A stretch of DNA of 64,000 nucleotides from Gammaproteobacteria bacterium (GCA_030428105.1 JAUIBE010000003.1:186001-250000); one strand, 5' to 3'. Shown: positions 18,380 through 29,131, counted from the first letter of the stretch. Program-made: numbers and translations. The notes: generated by a model not told the origin, from the sequence alone.

Positions 18380-19445
18380 CGCTGTTCTCCGCGGTTCGGC
18401 GCGAACCGTTCAGTGGCAAAAACAGGCTGAAGCGGCTGCCCCGCGACTGGTCTTCCTGGTTCACCGGTTCGTAGGTAAGCGAGCCGCCGTGCATGGCGGC
18501 CATTTGCTGCGCCAACGCAAGCCCCAGGCCGGTGCCATCGCGGCGACCGGTGACCATGGGCAGGAAAAGCAGCGGACGTAACGATTCCGGCACGCCAGCA
18601 CCATCATCTTCCACATCGACGCGCAGCGCGGAGTGAGTACCGTGCAGCAAGGTGGGGTCATGCTCAATGCGGGTGCGCAGTAGCAGCTTGCTGGCCTGGG
18701 CCTGGCAGGCGTTACGCATCAGATTGTGGAGGATCTGGCGAATGGCGGCTGCATCGCAGTGCAATGGCGGCAGGCTGGGATCGAAGTCGCGCTGAATGCT
18801 TACCTGGTCACCAAACTCGGCGGTCACCAGCTCGATGACCTCGGTGAGCACCGGGTAGAAATCCACCTCGGTCGGGTCCATCGTAGGCTGGCCAAAGCGC
18901 GCGATCAGCTCCTCGATGCGGTCGGATTCGCGCATCACCAGGCGCGCCAGGGTGGCCAGGTCGGGCAGTTCCAGGTCGCTTTCCAGCTCCCTGGCCAGCA
19001 TTTGCGCCGCGCCGCGAATTCCGCCCAGCGGATTGCGGATTTCGTGTCCAAGGTTGCGGCTCAGGAGGTTCATCAATCCGCTTTGCAGTTCCCGCTGTTG
19101 CAGTTTCATGCGATGCCGCTCCCAGCGCAGGTCGTGCAGTTCCAACAGGAGACTGCCGTCACCTACCGCCTGGATGGTGCAATCGTAATAGCCACCTGGC
19201 ATCTGTAATTCCTGCAGGTGGCGACCGCGTTCGGAGCCGGACATTGATTCGAGCGCGGCGATGAGTTCGGTGGGGATATCCACCAGTTCCGCCGGGGTTT
19301 GCTTGCGCGCAGTTTCGCGGCCAGCGCCGATGCATTGCTCGGCCGCGGTGTTGAGCTCGATGATTCGGCCTTCGGCGTCTAGCCTGATGACCGCAGTGTC
19401 AAGCAAATCAAGGGCGACAGGGGCCCGCGCTGTTTCAGGCTTCAC
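18372..19445 (-). CDS. ntrB: Nitrogen regulation sensor histidine kinase NtrB
   Basis: A soluble sensor kinase of 357 residues that phosphorylates NtrC when PII is uridylylated. An N-terminal PAS domain (LDLLDTAVIRLDAEGRI) is followed by the phosphoacceptor helix NLGHEIRNPLGGIRGAAQML and an HATPase domain with NLMRNACQA, DDGAGVPE and GTGLGLALA. There are no membrane helices. It starts at GTG 19445, 23 bp downstream of the DUF4124 gene, so it may be transcribed from the glnA side as well as its own promoter. Confidence 0.96.
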   Translation of the reverse strand: MKPETARAPVALDLLDTAVIRLDAEGRIIELNTAAEQCIGAGRETARKQTPAELVDIPTELIAALESMSGSERGRHLQELQMPGGYYDCTIQAVGDGSLLLELHDLRWERHRMKLQQRELQSGLMNLLSRNLGHEIRNPLGGIRGAAQMLARELESDLELPDLATLARLVMRESDRIEELIARFGQPTMDPTEVDFYPVLTEVIELVTAEFGDQVSIQRDFDPSLPPLHCDAAAIRQILHNLMRNACQAQASKLLLRTRIEHDPTLLHGTHSALRVDVEDDGAGVPESLRPLLFLPMVTGRRDGTGLGLALAQQMAAMHGGSLTYEPVNQEDQSRGSRFSLFLPLNGSRRTAENSDG

Positions 19446-19468
19446 TCATTTGCCGACCCGTATTGGAT

Positions 19469-20059
19469 CTAGCCGGGATTGATCCTTGCCGATGCCTGCT
19501 TGACGAAGAAGGTGACGGTATCGGTGGTCATGATCCGCCTGCCCCGGTTGTCGCGCAACACGGCGTAGACCTGGTGCTCGCCTCGATCGAGTGTCAAAGG
19601 AAGGTTCCTGTTGGGATCCACATCCTGCGGATCTCCGTTCACCACCACTGATACCTGCATGCCTTCCTCGTAGGCCGCGTTAGCCCCCCAGGTCACCACG
19701 ACCACGTTGGCCGTTCCCCAGAATGTCTCGTCCTGGGTGGGTGTGAGGATGCGGAAATCCGAGAACATCTGGCGCAACTCCCGCGGGGTTTTCTCCGGGG
19801 TGGCTGCCAAGCCGTCGGCATCAACCGGGTCGGCGTTCAGCAGCGTGGCGGGATCTGCAACCGCGGTTACGTCCTCCTCGCTCTCCACCACGGAGAGTTC
19901 GGGCAACTCCATGGGTGGCGTGCCATCCGGAGGGGGCTGGTCTGTGTAAGTCACGTTGCCGTGCTCATCCACCACCTTGTAAACCTGGGCTGCAAGCATC
20001 CCGCTTGCCAGTAGTGCGGCCAGGCCGAGGCCTGTAGCAGTGATCAGTCCTTTGCGCAT
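19469..20059 (-). CDS. DUF4124 domain exported protein
   Basis: A 196-residue protein with a signal peptide (MRKGLITATGLGLAALLASGMLAAQ) followed at once by the DUF4124 motif VYKVVDEHGNVTYTDQPP. The C-terminal half (about 110-190) looks like an immunoglobulin-like beta domain. I chose ATG 20059 because GGGAGAG lies 6 bases upstream; an in-frame TTG 15 bases earlier is less likely. DUF4124 proteins often lie between glnA and ntrB in Gammaproteobacteria; the function is not known. Confidence 0.88.
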   Translation of the reverse strand: MRKGLITATGLGLAALLASGMLAAQVYKVVDEHGNVTYTDQPPPDGTPPMELPELSVVESEEDVTAVADPATLLNADPVDADGLAATPEKTPRELRQMFSDFRILTPTQDETFWGTANVVVVTWGANAAYEEGMQVSVVVNGDPQDVDPNRNLPLTLDRGEHQVYAVLRDNRGRRIMTTDTVTFFVKQASARINPG

Positions 20060-20076
20060 TTCATTCTCTCCCAACG

Positions 20077-20114
20077 TTTCCGGGCCCGCGGAGGGTTCCC
20101 GCGGCGCCCGGAAA
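20077..20114 (-). terminator. Stem-loop downstream of glnA
   Basis: TTTCCGGGC-CCGCGG and CCGCGG-C-GCCCGGAAA form a strong 15-bp stem with one bulge and a 7-base loop, 18 bp after the glnA stop on the minus strand. There is no long U run, so it may attenuate or stabilise the glnA transcript rather than fully stop it before DUF4124-ntrBC. Confidence 0.55.
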
Positions 20115-20131
20115 GCCTGTTGCTGGTTTCC

Positions 20132-21541
20132 CTAGAGAGAATAATACATTGCAAACTCGACCGGGTGCGTGCTCATCCGGAAACGGGTCACCTCCTGCAT
20201 TTTCAAATTAATGTATCCATCAATCAGGTCGTCGCTGAATACGCCGCCTGCCTTGAGGAACTCACGATCGGAATCCAGCGCTTCCAGGGCCTGGTCCAGG
20301 CTGTGGCAAACCGTGGGAATGCCCTTCTCCTCTTCCGGCGGCAGGTCGTACAGATCCTTGTCCATCGGAGAGCCCGGATCGATCTTGTTGGCGATGCCGT
20401 CGAGGCCCGCCATCAGCATGGCCGCGAACGTCAGATAGCCATTGCCACAGGCGTCGCCAAAGCGCACTTCAATGCGCCGCGCCTTGGGGTTGCTGACCCA
20501 GGGAATACGGCAGGAAGCTGAACGGTTACGCGCCGAGTAAGCCAGCAGGACCGGCGCCTCGAAGCCCGGAACCAGGCGCTTGTAGCTGTTGGTCGAAGAG
20601 TTCGAGAACGCGTTGATCGCGCGGGCATGCTTGAAGATGCCGCCGATGTAATGCAGCGCGGTCTCGGAAAGCCCGCCATAGCCATCGCCCGAGAACAGGT
20701 TCTTGCCATCCTTGGAAAGTGACTGGTGCACGTGCATACCGGAGCCGTTATCGCCAACCAGCGGCTTGGGCATGAAGGTGGCGGTGCGGCCGGCGGCGTG
20801 GGCCACGTTGTGCACCACGTACTTGAACATCAGCAGCTCATCCGCCTTGGCGGTAAGCGAGTTGAACTTGGTGCCAATCTCGCACTGGCCGCCGGTGCCC
20901 ACCTCGTGATGGTGCACTTCCACTTCCTGGCCCACCTTCTCGAGAATGGTGCACATGGTGGCGCGCAGGTCGTGCAGCGAATCCACCGGGGGCACCGGGA
21001 AGTAGCCGCCTTTGACGCCCGGACGGTGACCGGTGTTGCCGTTTTCAAACTCGGCGCCGGTGTTCCATGCGCCTTCCTCGGAGTCAATCCGGTAGGCGCA
21101 GGTGTGCAGGTCGTTCTCGTAGCGCACGTCGTCGAATACGAAGAACTCCGGCTCGGGGCCAAAGAATGCCGAGTCGGCCACGCCCGATGCCTTGATGTAA
21201 GCCTCGGCGCGCTTGGCCAGCGAACGCGGGCAGCGGCTGTAGGCTTCCATGGTGCCCGGGTCGAGCACATCGCAGCGCAGGATCATGGTCTTGGCCTCGG
21301 AGAACGGGTCTTGCACCGCCGTGTCGGAGTCGGGCAGCAACACCATGTCGGATTCGTTGATGCCCTGCCAGCCGGCAATCGATGATCCGTCGAACATCTT
21401 GCCTTCTTCCAGCATTTCTTCATCCACCAGCCTGGCCGGGATGCTGACATGCTGCTCTTTGCCTCGGGTATCGCAAAAGCGCAGATCAACGAAATCGTAG
21501 TCTTTGTCTTTCAGGGTTTTAATCAGGTCCTTGTCGCTCAT
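20132..21541 (-). CDS. glnA: Glutamine synthetase type I
   Basis: ATP-dependent ammonium assimilation into glutamine, a dodecamer in the cytoplasm. Its 469 residues include [57 protein letters not shown] and the adenylylation loop [10 protein letters not shown] with the modifiable Tyr at about 398, so it is the GSI-beta, adenylylated type. The promoter region (21608-21804) has a sigma-54 element and two NtrC-type boxes, so expression should rise under nitrogen limitation through the nearby NtrBC. Confidence 0.98.
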   Translation of the reverse strand: MSDKDLIKTLKDKDYDFVDLRFCDTRGKEQHVSIPARLVDEEMLEEGKMFDGSSIAGWQGINESDMVLLPDSDTAVQDPFSEAKTMILRCDVLDPGTMEAYSRCPRSLAKRAEAYIKASGVADSAFFGPEPEFFVFDDVRYENDLHTCAYRIDSEEGAWNTGAEFENGNTGHRPGVKGGYFPVPPVDSLHDLRATMCTILEKVGQEVEVHHHEVGTGGQCEIGTKFNSLTAKADELLMFKYVVHNVAHAAGRTATFMPKPLVGDNGSGMHVHQSLSKDGKNLFSGDGYGGLSETALHYIGGIFKHARAINAFSNSSTNSYKRLVPGFEAPVLLAYSARNRSASCRIPWVSNPKARRIEVRFGDACGNGYLTFAAMLMAGLDGIANKIDPGSPMDKDLYDLPPEEEKGIPTVCHSLDQALEALDSDREFLKAGGVFSDDLIDGYINLKMQEVTRFRMSTHPVEFAMYYSL

Positions 21542-21607
21542 GATGCGTACTGTCCTCTGGTTCTGTTCCGCGAATTTGGGGTGTGAAATTGCTATCCCGT
21601 AGTTATA

Positions 21608-21623
21608 TGCACAAGGTATGCCA
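21608..21623 (-). promoter_or_regulatory. Sigma-54 promoter of glnA
   Basis: On the minus strand TGGCATACCTTGTGCA matches the -24/-12 consensus (TGGCAC...TTGCA) with the invariant GG and GC ten bases apart, about 67 bases before the glnA ATG. The same pattern occurs before the PII gene in this window. Confidence 0.85.
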
Positions 21624-21756
21624 TGTTGGAAAAACCGCCCGATACGGCGCCAACCGGAAATTGGCCGATATTTAGCGGGAAATCGAAGCTTTTAGACGCA
21701 CTTTAAGCACGGAAAAAAGGCGCGCACCGTTGCGCAGCAAACCCTGGCCACAATTA

Positions 21757-21773
21757 TGCACCAATACAGTGCA
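21757..21773. promoter_or_regulatory. NtrC box 1 upstream of glnA
   Basis: TGCACCAATACAGTGCA matches the NtrC consensus TGCACCA-N3-TGGTGCA at all but two positions, 134 bp upstream of the sigma-54 promoter, an enhancer-like position. Confidence 0.8.
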
Positions 21774-21787
21774 TATCGCACAGCAAA

Positions 21788-21804
21788 TGCACTACTAAGG
21801 TGCA
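21788..21804. promoter_or_regulatory. NtrC box 2 upstream of glnA
   Basis: TGCACTACTAAGGTGCA is a second 17-bp NtrC-type dyad, 31 bp (about three helical turns) from box 1, so two dimers would bind the same face. It borders the end of uppP. Confidence 0.75.
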
Positions 21805-21805
21805 A

Positions 21806-22603
21806 TCACCACGTCAGCCACAGCAGTACCACGCCCAGGACCAGGCGGTAGTAGACGAATGGCACCAACCCGATGCGCCGAATCAGTGCAAGAAAAGCGG
21901 CGATGCATACCCAACCGGCCACCGCCGCCACCGCGGCGCCAACACCGAACTCTATCCAGTTGATGCGCGCAGCCCCGGTGGCAACCTGCCAGGCGCCATA
22001 AACGCCGGCCGCGGCGATCACCGGGATAGAGAGCAGGAATGAAAAGCGTGCGGCGGACTCCGCATTGAGCCCCAGAAAACGCCCGGCCATGATGGTGACC
22101 CCCGACCGCGACGCGCCCGGGATCAGCGCCAACACCTGGGCCAGGCCGATCAAAAGCGCCTGTTTCCAGCCCATGCTGCGCTCGTCCAGCGTTTGCGCGC
22201 CGCGCGCATCGGCCCACCACAACAGCAGGCCGAAGCCGATGGTGGCCCAGGCAATCACGCGGACATCGCGCAGGTGGTCGGAAACAAAGCCGCTGGCAAG
22301 CCCGCCAACGATCAGTACCGGCAAACTGGCCAGCACGATCAACCAGGCCATTTGGCGGCGGTGGACATCCTCGCTGGTAGCCGGCGGGCGCACACACGCC
22401 ACCGCCATCTTGCGCAGGTCGCGGCGGAAGTACACCAACACCGCCAGCAACGTTCCAAAGTGCGTGGCCACATCGAAAGCGAGGCCTTCCTCGGGCCAGC
22501 CGAACAGGTGATTCCCCAGGATCAGGTGGGCGGAACTGGAGATGGGAAGGAATTCGGTCAGCCCCTGGATCAGGGACAAAACAACAACCTGGAACGGGCT
22601 CAC
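21806..22603 (-). CDS. uppP: Undecaprenyl-diphosphatase UppP/BacA
   Basis: Recycles the undecaprenyl carrier lipid for cell wall synthesis. A 265-residue, eight-helix membrane protein with both family signatures: EFLPISSSAHL near the N-terminus and LIPGASRSGVTI in the middle, supplying the catalytic Glu, Ser and Arg. I chose the GTG at 22603 (SPFQVVVLSLIQG) with AGGA 8 bases upstream over an earlier in-frame start. The 3' end is only a few bases from the glnA NtrC boxes. Confidence 0.95.
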   Translation of the reverse strand: MSPFQVVVLSLIQGLTEFLPISSSAHLILGNHLFGWPEEGLAFDVATHFGTLLAVLVYFRRDLRKMAVACVRPPATSEDVHRRQMAWLIVLASLPVLIVGGLASGFVSDHLRDVRVIAWATIGFGLLLWWADARGAQTLDERSMGWKQALLIGLAQVLALIPGASRSGVTIMAGRFLGLNAESAARFSFLLSIPVIAAAGVYGAWQVATGAARINWIEFGVGAAVAAVAGWVCIAAFLALIRRIGLVPFVYYRLVLGVVLLWLTW

Positions 22604-22817
22604 CCGGCAAATCCTGCTATCAAGTGTGGTGGCATGGGCCACTCCATGGCGCGAATCGCGCACATGATGCCACGCGGCTTGTAAACATGCTGTAAATCAA
22701 ACCGAAGAATTTGATCTGGAAATTGAGCGCCAACCTGCTCGCCCGGCGCGATAGGGGAATGGAGCGGGGAATTGGCTAGAATGTGCGCTTTCGTCTTGTC
22801 TTACTTGCGGGAACACC

Positions 22818-25391
22818 ATGCCATCATACTTTTCTCCCTGCCGCACCTTTGCCCTGGTTTCACTCTTCGCCGTGCTCTCCACCAATGCGCTGGCAAGGAG
22901 TTCGGCCGATTACCTGCCGCCAGACGCGGCGCTGGACCCGGCCATCCCCACCCCCGAATCGGTGCTGGGCTGGGAGGTAGGCGACTGGCACGTGAGCCAT
23001 GACAAGCAATACGAGTACATGCGCACACTGGCCGAGGCCTCGCCGCGGGTTTCCATCAAGGTCACCGGGCACACGTACGAGCAACGCCCGCTGGCGCTAC
23101 TGACGATTACTTCCGAAGAAAACGCCGACAACGTAGAGGACATGCGCAGCGCCCACCTGGACGGCGACCGCGATGCGCCGCTGGTGGTGTGGCTTGGCTA
23201 CAGCGTTCATGGCGACGAGCCTTCCGGCGCGAATGCGGCCATGCTGGCCGCCTACTACCTGGCCGCTTCGGATTCAGCGTTCGTCAACGAACTGCTGGCA
23301 GGCACCATCGTCATTCTCGACCCCAGCCTGAATCCCGACGGCCTGAACCGCTTCGCAAGCTGGGCCAACAGCAATGCCGGCGCCGTGCCGGTGGGCGACC
23401 CGGCAACCCGCGAGCATTGGGAACCGTGGCCAACAGGGCGCACCAATCACTACTGGTTCGACCTCAACCGCGACTGGCTGCCATTGGTGCACCCCGAATC
23501 CCGCGCCCGCATGACCGAGTACCAGCGCTGGCGCCCGCACGTGCTGACCGACCATCACGAGCAGGGCGGCTACCCGGGCTTTTTCTTCCAACCCGGCGTG
23601 CCCACCCGGCAGAACCCGCTAACCCCGGCGGAAAACCTGGAGCTGACCCGCGCGTTGGCGACCTACCACGCCCGCGCCATGGACGAGGCCGGCCAGCCGG
23701 TATTCATCGAGGAAGCGTTCGACGACTTCTATTACGGCAAGGGCTCAACCTACCCCGACATCAACGGCGGCATTGGCATCCTGTTTGAGCAGCGGGGCAT
23801 TACCGGCAAGGTGCTGGAAACCAGCAACGGGGTGGAGACCTTCCGAACGGCGATTGCCAACCAGTTGCGCGTTTCACTTTCCACCTTGCGGGGTTCGTGG
23901 GAGCTGCGCGACCGCCTGAAGAATCACCAGCGCACCTTCTTTGCCGAAATGGCCGAAGCCGGCTCACGCGCCAGCCAGGCAGGCTGGGTAGTGGGTGATG
24001 ATGGCGACCCGGCCCGCGCCCGCGCATTCCTGGATGTGCTCGAACGCCACCAGGTTGAATACCATGCGCTGCAGGAAACCCTGCAACCATCCGGCCAGTC
24101 CTTCTCACCCGGCAACGCCTGGTTCATTCCTTCCGCCCAGCGCCAGTACGGCCTGGTGCGCGCCCTGTTTGAACAACGCACCAGCTTCGAGGACGAAACC
24201 TTTTACGACGTGTCAGCCTGGACCTTGCCGCTGGCCTACAACCTGCCGTTCGCAGCCCTGCGCCAGGCGCCGCGAACCGCCGACCCGGTGCAGTCCTCCA
24301 ACGGCCTGACTCCTTCGGCTGATGCGCCGGCCTGGCTGATTCCCTGGAACCAGGTGGAAGCGGCTGCGACATTGCAGCAACTACTCACTGCGGGCGCGCG
24401 GGTGCGTACGGCAATCAAGCCGTTCTCGGTGCAGACCGGCTCGGCGCTGACGGGTTTTGAGTCCGGCACCTTGTTGGTGCAGGCCGGCATCCAGGACGAA
24501 GACGCACTGCCCACGGTGCGCGAACTGCTGAACGAAGCGGCGCTTTCGGGCGTGGCAGTGTACTCGGCCCAGCAGACCATCACCGCGGTGGGGCCCGACT
24601 TTGGCTCGGCCAACTTCCCCATCATCAAGCCGGTGAAGCCGCTGCTGGTGGGCGGCGACCCCACCCGCTCGTACAACGCCGGTGAAGCCTGGTTTGTCAT
24701 GGACCAGCGGCTGGCGGTGCCCACCACCGTGGTGGCCTTCGATCGCCTGCCCACCATCGACCTTTCCAACTACACCCACCTGGTGATTCCCGATGGCGAC
24801 TTCAGCAAGGCCGACCCAGCCATGCTGGCGCGCATCAGCCAGTGGGTGATGGCCGGTGGAGTCACCGTAGCCATGGCCCGCGGCGCCAACTGGGTGGAAG
24901 GCCTGTGTTTTGAAGCCGACCCGGCGGTATGCCAGGCAGAAGCGGAAGCGAGTGACGAGGAACAGGAAGATGCCGAGGCGCCGCCATCAAAACCCTACGC
25001 CAGCCACGATGCGGACGTTGCCCGCAAGACCATCGGCGGCGCCATCGTGCGCACCACGCTGGACACCTCCCACCCACTGGCGTTTGGTTATCCGCGCAGC
25101 CAGCTTCCCATCATGCGGGTGGGCACGGTGCTGCTGGAAGAAAGCAAGAATGCCTACGCCACCCCGGTGCGCTATGCCGATGCGCCATTGATGGCGGGTT
25201 ACATTGGCGAGGAGCGCCTTGAGCAATTCGCCGGCCAGCCAGCGGTGATTGCCGAGAAACGCGGCAACGGGCTGGTGGTGCGGTTTGCTGACAACCCAAT
25301 TTTCCGCGGCTTCTGGCGCGGCAGCGAGCGACTCTTTATTAATGCGCTTTATTTCGGCCAGGCCGTGAAAGCCACCGAGTTGCCACAGTAA
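22818..25391 (+). CDS. Secreted M14 family zinc carboxypeptidase
   Basis: An 857-residue exported peptidase. A signal peptide (MPSYFSPCRTFALVSLF...NALARS) leads to an M14-like catalytic domain with the zinc-binding HGDE motif (GYSVHGDEPSGANAA, about residue 131), NPDGLNRF, a downstream DHHEQGG and a Glu-containing FIEEAFDDFYYG. The C-terminal half (about 430-857) resembles a class-I amidotransferase-like fold seen in large M14 proteins of marine bacteria. It starts 60 bp after a TAGAAT -10-like sequence. The substrate is not evident; periplasmic or surface peptide degradation is inferred. Confidence 0.88.
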   Translation: MPSYFSPCRTFALVSLFAVLSTNALARSSADYLPPDAALDPAIPTPESVLGWEVGDWHVSHDKQYEYMRTLAEASPRVSIKVTGHTYEQRPLALLTITSEENADNVEDMRSAHLDGDRDAPLVVWLGYSVHGDEPSGANAAMLAAYYLAASDSAFVNELLAGTIVILDPSLNPDGLNRFASWANSNAGAVPVGDPATREHWEPWPTGRTNHYWFDLNRDWLPLVHPESRARMTEYQRWRPHVLTDHHEQGGYPGFFFQPGVPTRQNPLTPAENLELTRALATYHARAMDEAGQPVFIEEAFDDFYYGKGSTYPDINGGIGILFEQRGITGKVLETSNGVETFRTAIANQLRVSLSTLRGSWELRDRLKNHQRTFFAEMAEAGSRASQAGWVVGDDGDPARARAFLDVLERHQVEYHALQETLQPSGQSFSPGNAWFIPSAQRQYGLVRALFEQRTSFEDETFYDVSAWTLPLAYNLPFAALRQAPRTADPVQSSNGLTPSADAPAWLIPWNQVEAAATLQQLLTAGARVRTAIKPFSVQTGSALTGFESGTLLVQAGIQDEDALPTVRELLNEAALSGVAVYSAQQTITAVGPDFGSANFPIIKPVKPLLVGGDPTRSYNAGEAWFVMDQRLAVPTTVVAFDRLPTIDLSNYTHLVIPDGDFSKADPAMLARISQWVMAGGVTVAMARGANWVEGLCFEADPAVCQAEAEASDEEQEDAEAPPSKPYASHDADVARKTIGGAIVRTTLDTSHPLAFGYPRSQLPIMRVGTVLLEESKNAYATPVRYADAPLMAGYIGEERLEQFAGQPAVIAEKRGNGLVVRFADNPIFRGFWRGSERLFINALYFGQAVKATELPQ

Positions 25392-25546
25392 GGCCAACCG
25401 CTTTGCCGGGAAGCACTCCGGGCGGCGATTTGAATAACGATGTGCGCCGCGGTTATTTCAGATTCAAACGCTGCGGGTGTACCCTAGGCTACTGAGTGGC
25501 TACACCCCGCTAGCCGCACAAATCTGCGCAGAGGGAGACTAAAATC

Positions 25547-26206
25547 GTGGATCTTGCACTTCTTCAGGGCAATGCCCTGGCATTCATTCTTCGTTGGATA
25601 CACCTGCTGGCCGGCGTTACCTGGATTGGCCTGCTTTGGTACTTCAATTTCGTCCAGGGCGAGTATTTCAAAGAGGCCGATGGCTCTTCGAAATCAGACG
25701 CCATTCGCAAGCTGGTTCCGCGCGCGCTGTGGTGGTTCCGCTGGGGCGCGATGTTCACTTTCTTGAGCGGCGTGGCGCTGCTGGCCGTCAAGCACCTGAC
25801 CGGCTGGGGCATTTTGCTGGGCGGCATCCTGGGCACGCTGATGTTCCTCAACGTGTGGCTGATTATCTGGCCCAACCAGAAAATCGTGATTGCCTCGGCC
25901 AACAAGGTGGCTGAAGGCGGCGAGGCCGATCCGGCCGCGGCTGGAGCGCTGGCGAAAGCCGGCCTGGCTTCGCGCACCAACACGCTGTTCTCCATTCCAA
26001 TGCTGTTCTTCATGGCCTCCAGCGTGCACCTGGCGCAGCTGATGACGGCCAGCACCGTGGCCAAGGTGGTTTCGCTGCTGATCGTGCTGGCGCTGGAAGT
26101 GAACGCGATTGTTGGCAAGCAAGGGCCGATGACCAGCGTGAAAGGTGTGATTCACATGGGTCTGTTGCTGACCCTGGTGTTGTACCTGGCGGTTGATCTG
26201 CTTTGA
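25547..26206 (+). CDS. PuuD-like integral membrane protein
   Basis: A 219-residue membrane protein with about six hydrophobic helices. The N-terminus (FILRWIHLLAGVTWIGLLWYF) and the motif RALWWFRWGA resemble the membrane domain of urate hydroxylase PuuD, including His and Trp that could hold haem. It lacks the cytochrome c domain of full-length PuuD and no purine-catabolic genes are nearby, so a urate role is doubtful. A GAGGGAG site precedes the GTG start. It stands alone between an M14 peptidase and a repeat element. Confidence 0.7.
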   Translation: MDLALLQGNALAFILRWIHLLAGVTWIGLLWYFNFVQGEYFKEADGSSKSDAIRKLVPRALWWFRWGAMFTFLSGVALLAVKHLTGWGILLGGILGTLMFLNVWLIIWPNQKIVIASANKVAEGGEADPAAAGALAKAGLASRTNTLFSIPMLFFMASSVHLAQLMTASTVAKVVSLLIVLALEVNAIVGKQGPMTSVKGVIHMGLLLTLVLYLAVDLL

Positions 26207-26215
26207 TGAACTAAC

Positions 26216-26332
26216 GTCATCCCGGACCGGCGCCTCTGGCGCCGAGATCCGGGACCCACCAGTTAAACAGAAGCGTCTTGCCAACGAGTGGGTCCCGGAT
26301 AGCGAGGCTGCTCTGCAACCTCGCTTCCGGGA
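26216..26332. repeat. Dispersed palindromic repeat, second copy
   Basis: Begins GTCATCCCGG like the copy at 4171. ATCCGGGACCCAC (26247-26259) pairs perfectly with GTGGGTCCCGGAT (26288-26300), and a GGCGCC hairpin lies inside. The block with AACAGAAG is shared with 4212-4239. No coding content is seen. Confidence 0.6.
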
Positions 26333-26333
26333 C

Positions 26334-26349
26334 GGTTTAGCGAGAGTCG

Positions 26350-26356
<7 letters not shown>
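26334..26356 (-). terminator. Hairpin at the 3' end of aceA
   Basis: GGTTTAGCGA-GAG-TCGCTAAACC is a perfect 10-bp stem with a 3-base loop spanning the aceA stop codon. It lacks a U run, so termination is plausible but not certain. Confidence 0.45.
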
Positions 26357-27648
<1,292 letters not shown>

Positions 27649-27775
27649 CTCAAATTTCCTGTGTGTGTGCGAAGTAGACGGACTGCTACAAGGCCAGCAT
27701 GGTGAGGTGACCAATCTTTGACAAATCAAATATTTCAATATTTACTATTAACTATTCTTATTGTGCAGAAGCGAC

Positions 27776-28729
27776 ATGGACCAAAAAACCCAGCGGTTTT
27801 ATTACAAAGGCAACCAGGCCAAGCAGTTGCGAGCGTTCTGCGCGGTGGCGCGCACCGGAAAAGTCACCGTTGCTGCCGAGGAATTATTTCTCAGCCAACC
27901 GGCGGTAAGCCTGCAAATTCGCGCCCTGGAGGAAGAACTCGACGCAGTTTTGTTCGAACGGCGCGGCCCAAACATCAACATGACGCGCGAGGGGCAGGAT
28001 TTTTACGAGATGGCGCGGCCGCTGGTGGAAGGCCTGGATACGCTGTACGGGCGCTTTGAAAGGCAGGTGCGCGGCGACCTGGAATCAGGCCAGGTGGTGA
28101 TCGCGGCGGGAGAATCCACCATCATTTACCTGCTGCCGCCGCTGGTGGCCGAGTTCCGCAAACGCTACCCCAACATTCACGTTGAATTGCGCAACGTGAC
28201 CGGCCGCGACGGCCTGGCGATGATTCGCGATGACGAGGTCGATTTCGCCATCGGCTCGATGTTGGATGTGCCCACCGACATCAGCTACCAGCCGGTGTAC
28301 TCCTACGCCCCGGCGCTGATCATGCCGCCCGGACACGAACTGGCCGAACGCAACAACATTAGCCTGGAAGACATCGCGCCCTACGGGTTGATCCTGCCAC
28401 CCAAGCGCCTGACCACCTGGCGCATGATCGACCGGGTGTTCCAGCAGCACAAGGTGCCGTTCAAAGTGGCGCTGGAAGTGGGCGGCTGGGAAGTGATCAA
28501 GCGCTACGTGGAGTTGGATTTTGGCGTCTCGATTGTCACCGGCATCTGCCTGCGCGATGACGACCGCCTGGTGGCGCGCAACATGAGCAATTTTTTCCCC
28601 AAGCGCAGTTACGGCGTGGTGATGCGTCGCGGCAAATACCTCAATGCCCAGGCCCAGGCCTTCCTGGAAGCCTGCGCCGATTTCTCCATGCCCGACAGCC
28701 CGTGGCGCTCGGGCCATTCGGACCGGTAG
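27776..28729 (+). CDS. LysR family transcriptional regulator
   Basis: A 317-residue LysR protein. The N-terminal winged helix-turn-helix reads QLRAFCAVARTGKVTVAAEELFLSQPAVSLQIRALEEEL in pieces consistent with the family, and the effector domain starts near residue 95 (GQVVIAAGESTIIYLLPP). The overall length and the effector-domain pattern are closest to the CysB/Cbl-like branch. Its position divergent from aceA points to control of the glyoxylate bypass; the effector is unknown. The AT-rich intergenic (27700-27770) probably holds both promoters and the operator. Confidence 0.88.
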   Translation: MDQKTQRFYYKGNQAKQLRAFCAVARTGKVTVAAEELFLSQPAVSLQIRALEEELDAVLFERRGPNINMTREGQDFYEMARPLVEGLDTLYGRFERQVRGDLESGQVVIAAGESTIIYLLPPLVAEFRKRYPNIHVELRNVTGRDGLAMIRDDEVDFAIGSMLDVPTDISYQPVYSYAPALIMPPGHELAERNNISLEDIAPYGLILPPKRLTTWRMIDRVFQQHKVPFKVALEVGGWEVIKRYVELDFGVSIVTGICLRDDDRLVARNMSNFFPKRSYGVVMRRGKYLNAQAQAFLEACADFSMPDSPWRSGHSDR

Positions 28730-28734
28730 GCCGC

Positions 28735-29073
28735 CTAAACCGCCTCGGGCCCGGTTTCGCCGGTGCGAATGCGGATGACCTCATCCAGCGAGGAAACAAA
28801 CACCTTGCCGTCGCCGATCTTGCCGGTGGCCGCCGAACTGAGGATGGCTTCGACGGCCTGTTCCAGCAGCGCCTCGGTGACCGCGGTTTCCAGCTTCAAC
28901 TTGGGCAGAAAGTCGACGTTGTACTCGGCGCCTCGGTAAAGCTCGGTGTGGCCTTTTTGGCGACCGAAGCCGCGCACCTCGGTAACAGTGAGGCCGGTGA
29001 CGCCCACCTCGCTGAGTGCGAGGCGAACGTCTTCGAGTTTGAATGGTTTGATGATGGCGGTGATCAGCTTCAC
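28735..29073 (-). CDS. glnB: Nitrogen regulatory protein PII
   Basis: A 112-residue PII signal protein that reports 2-oxoglutarate and glutamine status to NtrB, GlnE and transporters. The T-loop has the uridylylated Tyr51 ([12 protein letters not shown]) and the C-terminal signature [10 protein letters not shown]. The GTG at 29073 with GGGAGG upstream gives exactly the family length. A sigma-54 promoter and a perfect NtrC box precede it, a pattern more typical of glnK-type copies, but there is no amtB beside it, so GlnB versus GlnK is left open. Confidence 0.95.
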   Translation of the reverse strand: MKLITAIIKPFKLEDVRLALSEVGVTGLTVTEVRGFGRQKGHTELYRGAEYNVDFLPKLKLETAVTEALLEQAVEAILSSAATGKIGDGKVFVSSLDEVIRIRTGETGPEAV

Positions 29074-29115
29074 GGCCTGGCCTCCCGGCCCTGTTATTGT
29101 GCGTAGTGGTTCAGA

Positions 29116-29131
29116 TGCACGAACCATGCCA
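29116..29131 (-). promoter_or_regulatory. Sigma-54 promoter of the PII gene
   Basis: Minus-strand TGGCATGGTTCGTGCA fits the -24/-12 consensus and matches the glnA element at 11 of 16 positions, including all of the conserved ones. It lies 42 bases before the GTG start. Confidence 0.85.

Noticed and set aside
25547-26206. Assignment as a functional urate hydroxylase PuuD
   Set aside because: The cytochrome c domain is missing and there are no purine-degradation neighbours; only the membrane part is similar.
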